Of a stretch of 64,000 nucleotides of DNA, positions 16,496 through 23,497 are shown one piece after another. Numbering within the stretch: the stretch's first letter is position 1; every line of letters starts with the position of its first letter. Where the stretch lies: assembly GCA_965223815.1 (NCBI GenBank), contig OZ245019.1, forward strand, positions 1,736,001 through 1,800,000, written 5' to 3'. Origin of the DNA: HKST-UBA178 sp965223815 (lineage in GTDB: Bacteria > Pseudomonadota > Gammaproteobacteria > Chromatiales > Chromatiaceae). The notes under the pieces were generated by a model that ran no database searches, was not told the origin of the DNA, and saw only the letters and a list, made by a program, of their open reading frames with translations. The position numbers and the translations under genes were made by a program.

Positions 16496-17173
16496 TTACA
16501 ACCAGTCCAGTATCTGCAGCGGATGTGAGATGACACCGTCAGCATGCCATTCATCCGGATTGTCACCCATACCAATGTAACCAAATGCGGCGGTCAGTGT
16601 GGTAGCGCCTGCCAGACGCCCGGCGCGGATGTCTCGCTCCGCGTCTCCGACATAGAGGGTCTCAGCGGGAATCGCGCCCGCCAGATTGCAGGCGTGCAAT
16701 ATGGGTTCTGGATGAGGCTTGCGATTTGTGGTGGTATCTCCGCTGATAACGCAGACTGCACGCGGGGTCAGTTGCAGTTGTTCGACTAACGGATCGGTTA
16801 ACCAGCTTGGTTTGTTGGTTACAATACCCCACCTCACATTGCGCTGTTCCAATGCCGAGATGAGTTCACCCATACCGGGGAAGAGGGTGGTCTCCCGGGC
16901 CAGATTGCTTACGTACAGCGACAGAAATTCTTCCCGCAACTCGATGAATGCAGGATCCGACTCTTGAATGCCGAAACCAAGCTTGATCATGGCTGCCCCG
17001 CCATGGGACACCTGTGGCCTGATTTCCTCGAAGGCCAGCGGTTGGCGTCCATGGCGTACCAGAGTCTGGTTAAGAGCGAACGCTAAATCAGGGGCGGTAT
17101 CAGCAAGGGTTCCGTCGAGATCGAACAACACCAATCGAATTGGATTTGACTCCGGCAATTCAACTGTTCCCAT
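16496..17173 (-). CDS. mupP: MupP-like HAD phosphatase
   Basis: A 225-residue HAD-superfamily phosphatase. Motif I is FDLDGTLADT, motif II lies in VTNKP, and the acidic motif is VGDAERDI. It would often be labelled phosphoglycolate phosphatase (Gph). However, its place between ubiG and yciK and the matching segments LFPGMGEL, WGIVTNKP, KPHPEPILHAC and the GYI..DNP..W.AD.V..HPL ending match Pseudomonas MupP. MupP is the N-acetylmuramic acid 6-phosphate phosphatase of the peptidoglycan recycling route that bypasses de novo synthesis. It overlaps the end of ubiG by 14 bases, so translation is likely coupled. Gph activity cannot be excluded. Confidence 0.8.
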   Translation of the reverse strand: MGTVELPESNPIRLVLFDLDGTLADTAPDLAFALNQTLVRHGRQPLAFEEIRPQVSHGGAAMIKLGFGIQESDPAFIELREEFLSLYVSNLARETTLFPGMGELISALEQRNVRWGIVTNKPSWLTDPLVEQLQLTPRAVCVISGDTTTNRKPHPEPILHACNLAGAIPAETLYVGDAERDIRAGRLAGATTLTAAFGYIGMGDNPDEWHADGVISHPLQILDWL

Positions 17174-17879
17174 TTTTCTGGCTGCAGTACAGATAGTTTA
17201 CGTCGATGTCTTTGGGGTCGAGACTGTATTTCCGGGTGAGGGGATTGTAAGTCATGCCGGTGATGTCGTTGGATTGCAAACCGGCCTCTCTAATCCACTG
17301 TTCCAACTCCGATGGTCGAATGAATTTGGAGTAGTCATGGGTTCCCTTCGGCAGCAGCCCGAGAATGTACTCGGCACCTATGATGGCGAACAAGTAGGAC
17401 TTGGGATTTCTATTGATGGTTGAGAAGAAAAGATACCCCCCGGGTTTGCTCAGCCTGGCGCATGCATCGACGACAGAGCTCGGGCGAGGTACGTGCTCTA
17501 ACATCTCCATACAGGTGACTATATCGAAGGAAGCGGGCTCGATCTCTGCCAGCTGCTCCACTGGCATCTTGCGGTAGTCAACCTCTAGCCCGGACTCCAA
17601 TAGATGTAGTCTGGCTACTTCCAGCGGGGCGACACCCATGTCGATGCCGATCACCTCAGCCCCGAGATTGGCCATGCTTTCTGCCAGGATGCCACCGCCA
17701 CAGCCGACATCCAAAACTCGTTTACCTTTCAGATCCGTGTAGCGTTGGATATATCCCAAACGCAGTGGATTGATCTCGTGCAGTGGCCTAAACTCACTTT
17801 CCGGATCCCACCAGCGCGAGGCTAACTGCTCGAATTTTTTTATTTCGGCAGGATCTACATTGCTGGTCTGATAGCTCAT
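17160..17879 (-). CDS. ubiG: Ubiquinone biosynthesis O-methyltransferase UbiG
   Basis: A 239-residue SAM-dependent methyltransferase that performs both O-methylations in ubiquinone synthesis. Seen: WWDPESEFRPLHEINPLRL near the N-terminus, the SAM-binding VLDVGCGGGILAE, the EMLEHVP segment and the C-terminal THDYSKFIRPSEL and YNPLTRKYSL blocks specific to UbiG. The frame is open 25 codons further, but I choose the ATG at 17879 (MSYQTSNVDPAEI), which matches the family start. First gene of the ubiG-mupP-(squalene-synthase-like)-yciK operon. Confidence 0.95.
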   Translation of the reverse strand: MSYQTSNVDPAEIKKFEQLASRWWDPESEFRPLHEINPLRLGYIQRYTDLKGKRVLDVGCGGGILAESMANLGAEVIGIDMGVAPLEVARLHLLESGLEVDYRKMPVEQLAEIEPASFDIVTCMEMLEHVPRPSSVVDACARLSKPGGYLFFSTINRNPKSYLFAIIGAEYILGLLPKGTHDYSKFIRPSELEQWIREAGLQSNDITGMTYNPLTRKYSLDPKDIDVNYLYCSQKNGNS

Positions 17880-18071
17880 TCTTGCAGTTTCCGTTTCGCT
17901 CGAGCACGCATTATATATCATTCGCAGAGAGGGAAGGTGGGTGACGGGATGCAAGCATCACCTCTGGTAATATAGTTCAGTGCGGGGGATGGTTCCGGGC
18001 GCATGGTAACAGGCTAGTTGGTGTCTGAATTGCGGGGTCTGAATTTCTTTTTCTGTTCTTGACTGAATCTT

Positions 18072-19103
18072 ATGAACCTTGATCGCTGGAAAAGACCACT
18101 TCTCCTTTTGCTGTTCTTACTCTGCTGTTTTGGATCCACTGTGGACGCAGGATCGCGTTCTGGAATTAGCCGCCACAACCTAGCTGTCGTGGTTAATGAT
18201 GCTGATCCGTTGAGCCGTTGGACAGCCGTGGAATACCAGCTGGCGCGGCAGATTCCCCCGGAAAATATTATCCACGTCTCGATTGACCCGGTCGCTGCTG
18301 AGATTACTGAGGAGGAGTTCCTGCAAGTCTATGAGCGAGTGAAGGCCTCGACCCCTGGCCACATACAAGCCTATGCACTCAGTTGGACTCTGCCATACCG
18401 GGTGGGATGCATGTCCATTACCTCGGCTTTCGCTTTTGGTTTCGACAAGGCTTTCTGTGCCAGTGGCTGCAAGCGGACCCTTTCCAGTCCCTATTTCAAC
18501 TCATCAAGCAGATTTCCATATTCGGAATTGGGTTTGCGGCCCACCATGATGATCGCTGGAGTTGATCAGAGACAGATAGCGGGGCTCATCAATCGAGGCG
18601 TTGCTTCCGATGGCACCAATCCCGAGGGTACGGCCTATCTGTTGACCACCTCTGACAAAGCAAGGAGTACCCGCACACCGGCCTTCAAGCGGTTGATTTC
18701 CGACAATAGGCTCGGCCTACCCGTGGAGCATCTTTACGCAGACTCCCTGGGGCAGAGAGACAATGTGCTTTTCTATTTGACCGGCTCAGTTCATGTTCGT
18801 GATCTGCAGATGGTCGAATTTCTTCCGGGAGCTTTGGCGGACCATCTCACATCTCATGGAGGACGGCTGGATGGTGTCAAGCAGATGAGTATCCTGCGTT
18901 GGCTAGAGGCTGGAGCGACGGCCAGTTACGGTACGGTAGTGGAGCCCTGCAGTTTTCCCCAGAAGTTTCCCCACCCAGAGGTGTTGATACCTCGCTATGT
19001 CAATGGAGAGACCGCGATTGAGGCATACTGGAAAAGTGTTGCCTGGCCCGGGCAGGGAGTGTTTGTGGGAGAGCCTCTGGCAAGACCATTTCGAGCTCCT
19101 TGA
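18072..19103 (+). CDS. TIGR03790-family exported protein
   Basis: A 343-residue protein with a signal peptide (about 1-26, leucine-rich core, cut near VDA-G). The mature part starts with LAVVVNDADPLSRWTAVEYQLARQIPPENI and continues with the conserved EITEEEF, YALSWTLPYRV and FLPGALADHLTSHGG segments. I recognise these as the uncharacterised TIGR03790 family, found in diverse environmental bacteria. The late segment WLEAGATASYGTVVEPC resembles the layout of caspase/gingipain-like C25 peptidases, but I cannot identify a catalytic His/Cys pair with certainty. It is transcribed alone, convergent to the receiver-domain gene. Function unknown. Confidence 0.7.
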   Translation: MNLDRWKRPLLLLLFLLCCFGSTVDAGSRSGISRHNLAVVVNDADPLSRWTAVEYQLARQIPPENIIHVSIDPVAAEITEEEFLQVYERVKASTPGHIQAYALSWTLPYRVGCMSITSAFAFGFDKAFCASGCKRTLSSPYFNSSSRFPYSELGLRPTMMIAGVDQRQIAGLINRGVASDGTNPEGTAYLLTTSDKARSTRTPAFKRLISDNRLGLPVEHLYADSLGQRDNVLFYLTGSVHVRDLQMVEFLPGALADHLTSHGGRLDGVKQMSILRWLEAGATASYGTVVEPCSFPQKFPHPEVLIPRYVNGETAIEAYWKSVAWPGQGVFVGEPLARPFRAP

Positions 19104-19120
19104 GCTTGGGAAATAAAACA

Positions 19121-19175
19121 GCCCGCAATTGCAGCGGACTGGGATTGGGGCGTCGGTCTTTTTCGGTTTGCGGGC
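19121..19175. terminator. Possible bidirectional terminator, long-loop hairpin
   Basis: GCCCGCAA (19121-19128) can pair with TTGCGGGC (19168-19175) between two convergent genes. The loop is long (about 39 bases) and no clean T-run follows, so function as a terminator is uncertain. Confidence 0.3.
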
Positions 19176-19229
19176 CTAGGCGCCGGGTGAACCTATGAGT
19201 AGAAAGCTGGCGATTAATCCCAATGAGAT

Positions 19230-20273
19230 TCAGAGAGTCAGGTAGTAAACTGCGCCTGCAGCAGCTATTCCGGCGACGGCAGCCAATACTGCTAACCTAC
19301 TCGCTCTCCCGCTTGCTTTTTCCTGGATCCGGGTGAATTCTGCCTGGACTTGATCCAACTTGCGCTCCAACTCAACGCTGACAACTTCTCTCGCCGCGCG
19401 TTGGCTGACATTTTGGGAGGCGGTTTTTGCCGTCTCTTCGGAAATCTCGATGGCGGTCTCCCGGGCGATCTCCTGGACCTGTCGGGAAACGGTTGCTGAC
19501 TTCATTACCTCGTTGCCTAATTCCTGTTTCAGGGAATCTACCTGGCGCTCGAATATTTGCCGCTGCTCCTCGAGGCGGCTGGCGATATCGGTTTCCAGGT
19601 CGGCGGAGGGGCGTTCCTGTGTCGCCGCCTCCAGACGCTGCTCGATCAGCGATATGATTTCCTGATGCTGCAGCTTTGACTGCTCTTCCAGATTTTGCTC
19701 AAACTTTCTCAGCTTCTGTGCAATCAGCACGGCGACCGACTCTTCGATCTCTGAAAGTTCCAGGCCACCGGTTACCGCTGACTCTTCCGTCGCTGAACTT
19801 GTTTGGGTCTCTTTGCCCAGTGGCAAACTGACTACATTCTCCGCCTCGGGTCTGTCGATTGGCGGGATTGCCGGTGTCTCTTCGACCGAGTGATTGGCTC
19901 CGATTGCCTCCTCGACAGCGTTGAGGATTTCTTCGAGTTTGTCCGGTGACGGGGGCTTTATCAATGTACCCAAGGCACCGCGGGATTTCGCCTCCATCAG
20001 GTACTCTTCGCCATCGTTGGAGGTGCACATGACCACTGGAATATGGGCTGTGCTGGGGTCGGTTTTTATTCTTGAGGTGGCGGCCAAACCGTCCATGCCT
20101 TTCATCAAATGATCCATGAATATGGCATCCGGCTGATTTGATGCCAAGAATTCTAATGCGGCTTCCGCAGAATCCACCATATCGACTTCAAGGTCATGAT
20201 TTTTAAGTAGTTTTCCAAGAACAAACCTCGCTGACTTCGAGTCGTCCACCAGAAGTGCTTTTCTGGCCAGCAT
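19230..20273 (-). CDS. Receiver domain-coiled coil-membrane anchor protein
   Basis: A 347-residue protein of unusual design. Residues 1-125 form a CheY-like receiver domain with D10/D11, the phosphorylatable D54 (FMDHLM), T84 and K106 all present. An acidic linker (about 125-170) follows, then a long coiled coil (about 175-320) rich in E, Q and R heptads. Residues about 323-347 (LAVLAAVAGIAAAGAVYYLTL) form a C-terminal membrane helix that would tail-anchor it to the inner membrane. There is no DNA-binding or enzyme output. It may serve as a phosphorylation-controlled polar or structural organiser. It follows a DUF302 gene by 92 bases on the same strand; no histidine kinase is adjacent. Confidence 0.8.
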   Translation of the reverse strand: MLARKALLVDDSKSARFVLGKLLKNHDLEVDMVDSAEAALEFLASNQPDAIFMDHLMKGMDGLAATSRIKTDPSTAHIPVVMCTSNDGEEYLMEAKSRGALGTLIKPPSPDKLEEILNAVEEAIGANHSVEETPAIPPIDRPEAENVVSLPLGKETQTSSATEESAVTGGLELSEIEESVAVLIAQKLRKFEQNLEEQSKLQHQEIISLIEQRLEAATQERPSADLETDIASRLEEQRQIFERQVDSLKQELGNEVMKSATVSRQVQEIARETAIEISEETAKTASQNVSQRAAREVVSVELERKLDQVQAEFTRIQEKASGRASRLAVLAAVAGIAAAGAVYYLTL

Positions 20274-20365
20274 GTTAACCCCCGTGCCTCATTTCGTTGA
20301 ACGGATTTTATATACGCTTTTTTTGCTATCGGCGGTGGAGTGTTGATCTTGAATTCAGGGATCTG

Positions 20366-20845
20366 TTACTCAAGAGACTCCTGTACGATGCCATCCAGCA
20401 TTTCCAGTAGTGTTGTCCCAACACTTTCATTGTCGTTGAGCAATTTCGGGCGACGAAATGCGATGTAGGTGTGATTGGGGTCTTCGGGAGTGGTGTAGAG
20501 ACTGATGGTGAGGGGGCAGGTGGCCATGTTGGCAGGATGCGCCAAGGACATCTGGAATGACATTTTGATGCTGCAGAATTCTAAAGATTCGGCCTGATCG
20601 TAGAGCTTTTTTTTCAAGCCGGTATCGGCTGCCGTACGCTCCAGCATATCGCTGATGTGCAGCGTGCTGGTAATGGACATTCCCCGCCCGGTTATCGCCA
20701 ATTCCAAATTGGTTTTGATATCGTCGTAAGCTTCCTCGGTCTGGTAGACAATGATGGGCGAGTTCCGGTCGCTTATCGGTGTCGCGGCAATGGCTTGGGC
20801 AGGTAATACGATGATACTGAAAGCAAGTAGTTCGGAAATCCGCAT
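20366..20845 (-). CDS. DUF302 periplasmic protein
   Basis: A 159-residue exported protein. A signal peptide covers about 1-21 (cut near AIA-A). The mature part looks like a DUF302 domain, with a central SLEFCSIKMSFQMSLAHP block and a strand-rich C-terminus. Two cysteines are present (in EFCSIK and MATCPL) and could pair. DUF302 proteins are common in sulfur- and nitrogen-cycling bacteria and lack a proven function. It sits 52 bases after mtaD and before the receiver-domain gene on the same strand, so the three may share a transcript. Confidence 0.65.
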   Translation of the reverse strand: MRISELLAFSIIVLPAQAIAATPISDRNSPIIVYQTEEAYDDIKTNLELAITGRGMSITSTLHISDMLERTAADTGLKKKLYDQAESLEFCSIKMSFQMSLAHPANMATCPLTISLYTTPEDPNHTYIAFRRPKLLNDNESVGTTLLEMLDGIVQESLE

Positions 20846-20897
20846 AGTGGCTTGGCCCCGTCAGTTCATTCTGCAGAATCTGGAAGAATTGTGTGAT

Positions 20898-22217
20898 TCA
20901 TCTAGCGTTGTTTGCGATGCGCGCCTGCCATACGGTTGCCCGGGGAAGTATCTCCTCGAGGTTCATGCTGGTTAGCTGCTTGTCCCGCAACAATTGCCGC
21001 CCCCCGATCCAGACATCGCTTACCTTGTCTCTACCCGTGGCGTAGACGAGCTGGGATACTGGATGATACACCGGCTGTGTCTCTGGATCACCCAGGTCGA
21101 CAGCAGTAATATCCGCCGCTTTACCCGGCTCCAGGGAACCGGTTTCCTCCCCCAGCCCGAGTGCTCTGGCGCCATTGATCGTTGCCATCCTCAACACCGC
21201 GGATGCGGGAAGTGCGCTGGCGTTTCCGCTCACTCCCTTGGCTAGCAGTGCCGCTGTACGCATTTCTCCGAACAAATTGAGGTCGTTGTTACTTGCAGCG
21301 CCGTCGGTGCCGAGAGCTACATTGATTCCTGCGCCCAACAACTTTGCCACCGGGCAGAAACCCGAAGCCAATTTGAGATTCGATTCCGGGCAGTGGACTA
21401 TGCTGGCTCCACTCTTGGAGAACTGCTCCAGTTCATCATCTTCCAGCTGTGTCATGTGTACTGCAACCAGCGCCGGGGAAGCCAGCCCCAGCGACTCAAG
21501 TCGTTGCAGGGGGCGGCAGCCGAACTGGGCAAGACTTTGACTCACTTCATCCCGGGTTTCGTGGACGTGCATATGTATGGGTATGTCCAGTTCGTCAGCC
21601 AGGGTCCTAACGCGCTCCAGGGGAGCATTCGAGACAGAGTAGGGGGCATGAGGCGCGAAGGCGGTGCGGATCAGGCTATCGTGGCGAAAGTGATCGTGTA
21701 CCTCCAGGCCTTTGCGGAGATAGTCGTCAGCGTTGGCAGCCCAGGCGGATGGAAAGTCGAGAATGATGAGGCCCACCACAGCCCGCATTCCAGCCGCCGC
21801 CGCTACCCTGCCGGTAACGTCTGGGTAGAAGTACATGTCGTTGAAACAGGTGATGCCTCCCCGCAGCATTTCGGCGATGGCGAGGCGTGTGCCATCGGCC
21901 ACAAACTCTTCGTTGACCCACTGCTTCTCCGCCGGCCAGATGTGTTCATTGAGCCAGGTCATCAGTGGTAGGTCGTCCGCCAACCCCCTTAATAGCGTCA
22001 TCGAGGCGTGAGTATGGGTATTGACTAGACCCGGTATCAGCACGTGATTAGGTAATTGATGTTCGACTTCGGGACGGTAGCGGGCTCGCGCCGTCTCTGT
22101 GGGGAGAATATCGACGATACGTCCCCCGGAAATAGCCAAGGAGTGATACGCCAGCTCGCTGTCTGCCGGGTCCACAGGGAGAATCCAGCGGGAATTAATT
22201 ATGCTATCGATCTTCAA
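20898..22217 (-). CDS. mtaD: 5'-methylthioadenosine/S-adenosylhomocysteine deaminase (TRZ/ATZ family)
   Basis: A 439-residue amidohydrolase of the TRZ/ATZ group. Zinc ligands are visible: NTHTHASMTLLRG (first His pair), HVHET, and HCPESNLKLASG with the later GTDGAASNN aspartate. In Pseudomonas the homologue beside mtnA and ubiG deaminates methylthioadenosine to methylthioinosine. The frame runs on to 22313, but that would overlap mtnA. A TTG at 22217 (LKIDSIIN) after GGTGGTGAT gives the natural family start and a 65-base divergent gap to mtnA. No ATG exists nearby, so TTG is the best start. Confidence 0.88.
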   Translation of the reverse strand: MKIDSIINSRWILPVDPADSELAYHSLAISGGRIVDILPTETARARYRPEVEHQLPNHVLIPGLVNTHTHASMTLLRGLADDLPLMTWLNEHIWPAEKQWVNEEFVADGTRLAIAEMLRGGITCFNDMYFYPDVTGRVAAAAGMRAVVGLIILDFPSAWAANADDYLRKGLEVHDHFRHDSLIRTAFAPHAPYSVSNAPLERVRTLADELDIPIHMHVHETRDEVSQSLAQFGCRPLQRLESLGLASPALVAVHMTQLEDDELEQFSKSGASIVHCPESNLKLASGFCPVAKLLGAGINVALGTDGAASNNDLNLFGEMRTAALLAKGVSGNASALPASAVLRMATINGARALGLGEETGSLEPGKAADITAVDLGDPETQPVYHPVSQLVYATGRDKVSDVWIGGRQLLRDKQLTSMNLEEILPRATVWQARIANNAR

Positions 22218-22282
22218 ATCACCACCCGTAATCCGGTTCGGCACCTGGTAAGATGCACAAATTTGCCACGGGTTTAAAGCAG

Positions 22283-23350
22283 ATGAAAGCAGTTTCGTTA
22301 GATATCGCGGCAAACGCCGATCAAGCCATTGTCTGGTGCAATGACAGGTTGTATCTGTTGGACCAGCGCTTGTTGCCCCTTGAGGAGTGCTATCTGGAGC
22401 TACAGACCTTGGCAGATACCTCCCGAGCGATAACGGACATGGTGGTCAGGGGCGCGCCGGCGATTGGCGTAACCGCAGCCTACGCTGTGGTACTGGGTGC
22501 AAGAGAGCGATATCGTCAATCCAGCGACCAGTGGAAATCGACGCTAGCGGCAGATCTCGAAGAGCTGAAGGCAGCCCGGCCCACCGCGGTAAATCTTTCG
22601 TGGGCCGTAGAGCGAATGCGGGACTTGATCAAGCGGTTGCCGCCAGGAGACCCGGAACAAGCATTGCTGGAGGCAGCGAAGGGCATTCATCAAGAGGATA
22701 TCGCAGCAAACCGGCGTATGGGTGAACTGGGTGCAAATCTGATCCTCGATCCGGCCCGGGTTATCACCCACTGCAATGCAGGTGCACTGGCCACGGGTGG
22801 CTACGGTACTGCGCTCGGCGTGGTCCGTAGCGCACACCACGCGGGCAAAATCGAGCGTGTCTATGCCGACGAAACCCGGCCCTGGCTGCAGGGCGCACGG
22901 TTAACCGCATGGGAGCTTGCCAAAGATGGTATTGCGGTAACACTGATAACCGACGGAGCAGCTGCGAGCCTGATGTCGAGAGGGGAAATCGATTGGGTGA
23001 TCGTCGGCTCAGATCGCATCGCAGCAAATGGAGACGTAGTGAATAAGATCGGAACCTACAGCCTGGCGGTTTCCGCCCGGCATCACGGCGTCAAATTTAT
23101 GGTTGCGGCACCAACCTCTACAGTCGATATGGCGGTGAGTTCGGGCGCCGAAATTCCCATCGAGGAGCGAGATCCTGCGGAGGTGCTCCAATGCGGCGGT
23201 CGGCGAGCTGGCCCCGAAGGTGTGGGCGCTTGGAATCCGGTGTTTGATATCACGCCCGCAACCTTGGTTGATGTGATCGTGACCGAAAAGGGGGCTGTAC
23301 ATTTGCCGGATGCGAAAAAGATGGCCGATTTAATGAAAAACCAGCCTTAG
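22283..23350 (+). CDS. mtnA: Methylthioribose-1-phosphate isomerase
   Basis: A 355-residue enzyme of the methionine salvage pathway that converts 5-methylthioribose 1-phosphate to the ribulose form. It belongs to the eIF-2B alpha-like fold. Seen: VVRGAPAIGVTAAY, the catalytic-region ITHCNAGALATGGYGTALGV, and VIVGSDRIAANGDVVNKIGTY, where the catalytic Asp sits. The start is ATG 22283 (MKAVSLD) with AAAGCAG upstream; the frame is open ten codons earlier but without support. Divergent from mtaD and upstream of gyrA, which keeps the Pseudomonas order mtaD/mtnA/gyrA. Confidence 0.94.
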   Translation: MKAVSLDIAANADQAIVWCNDRLYLLDQRLLPLEECYLELQTLADTSRAITDMVVRGAPAIGVTAAYAVVLGARERYRQSSDQWKSTLAADLEELKAARPTAVNLSWAVERMRDLIKRLPPGDPEQALLEAAKGIHQEDIAANRRMGELGANLILDPARVITHCNAGALATGGYGTALGVVRSAHHAGKIERVYADETRPWLQGARLTAWELAKDGIAVTLITDGAAASLMSRGEIDWVIVGSDRIAANGDVVNKIGTYSLAVSARHHGVKFMVAAPTSTVDMAVSSGAEIPIEERDPAEVLQCGGRRAGPEGVGAWNPVFDITPATLVDVIVTEKGAVHLPDAKKMADLMKNQP

Positions 23351-23407
23351 AGCGCCTACAAGCCGATTTCAAAGGCGATTATTTAAAAGCGGTACCCCCG
23401 TGTAGTG

Positions 23408-23416
23408 TGGTATTAT
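23408..23416 (+). promoter_or_regulatory. Possible extended -10 promoter of gyrA
   Basis: TGG followed by TATTAT fits an extended -10 (TGn plus hexamer), placed about 80 bases before the gyrA start. No convincing -35 is needed for this type, and none is seen. Confidence 0.35.
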
Positions 23417-23497
23417 TAGCGGCTGATTTTTCAGCTTTCAGTCGGACTTCGCCGCTTTCGCGGGCGCGAGTCCCACCATGGGGATCTACAACCGAAT

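Noticed and set aside
22218..22313. Longer N-terminus for the methylthioadenosine deaminase (start 22313)
   Set aside because: It would overlap the mtnA start on the other strand and adds 32 residues unlike the family; TTG 22217 fits better.
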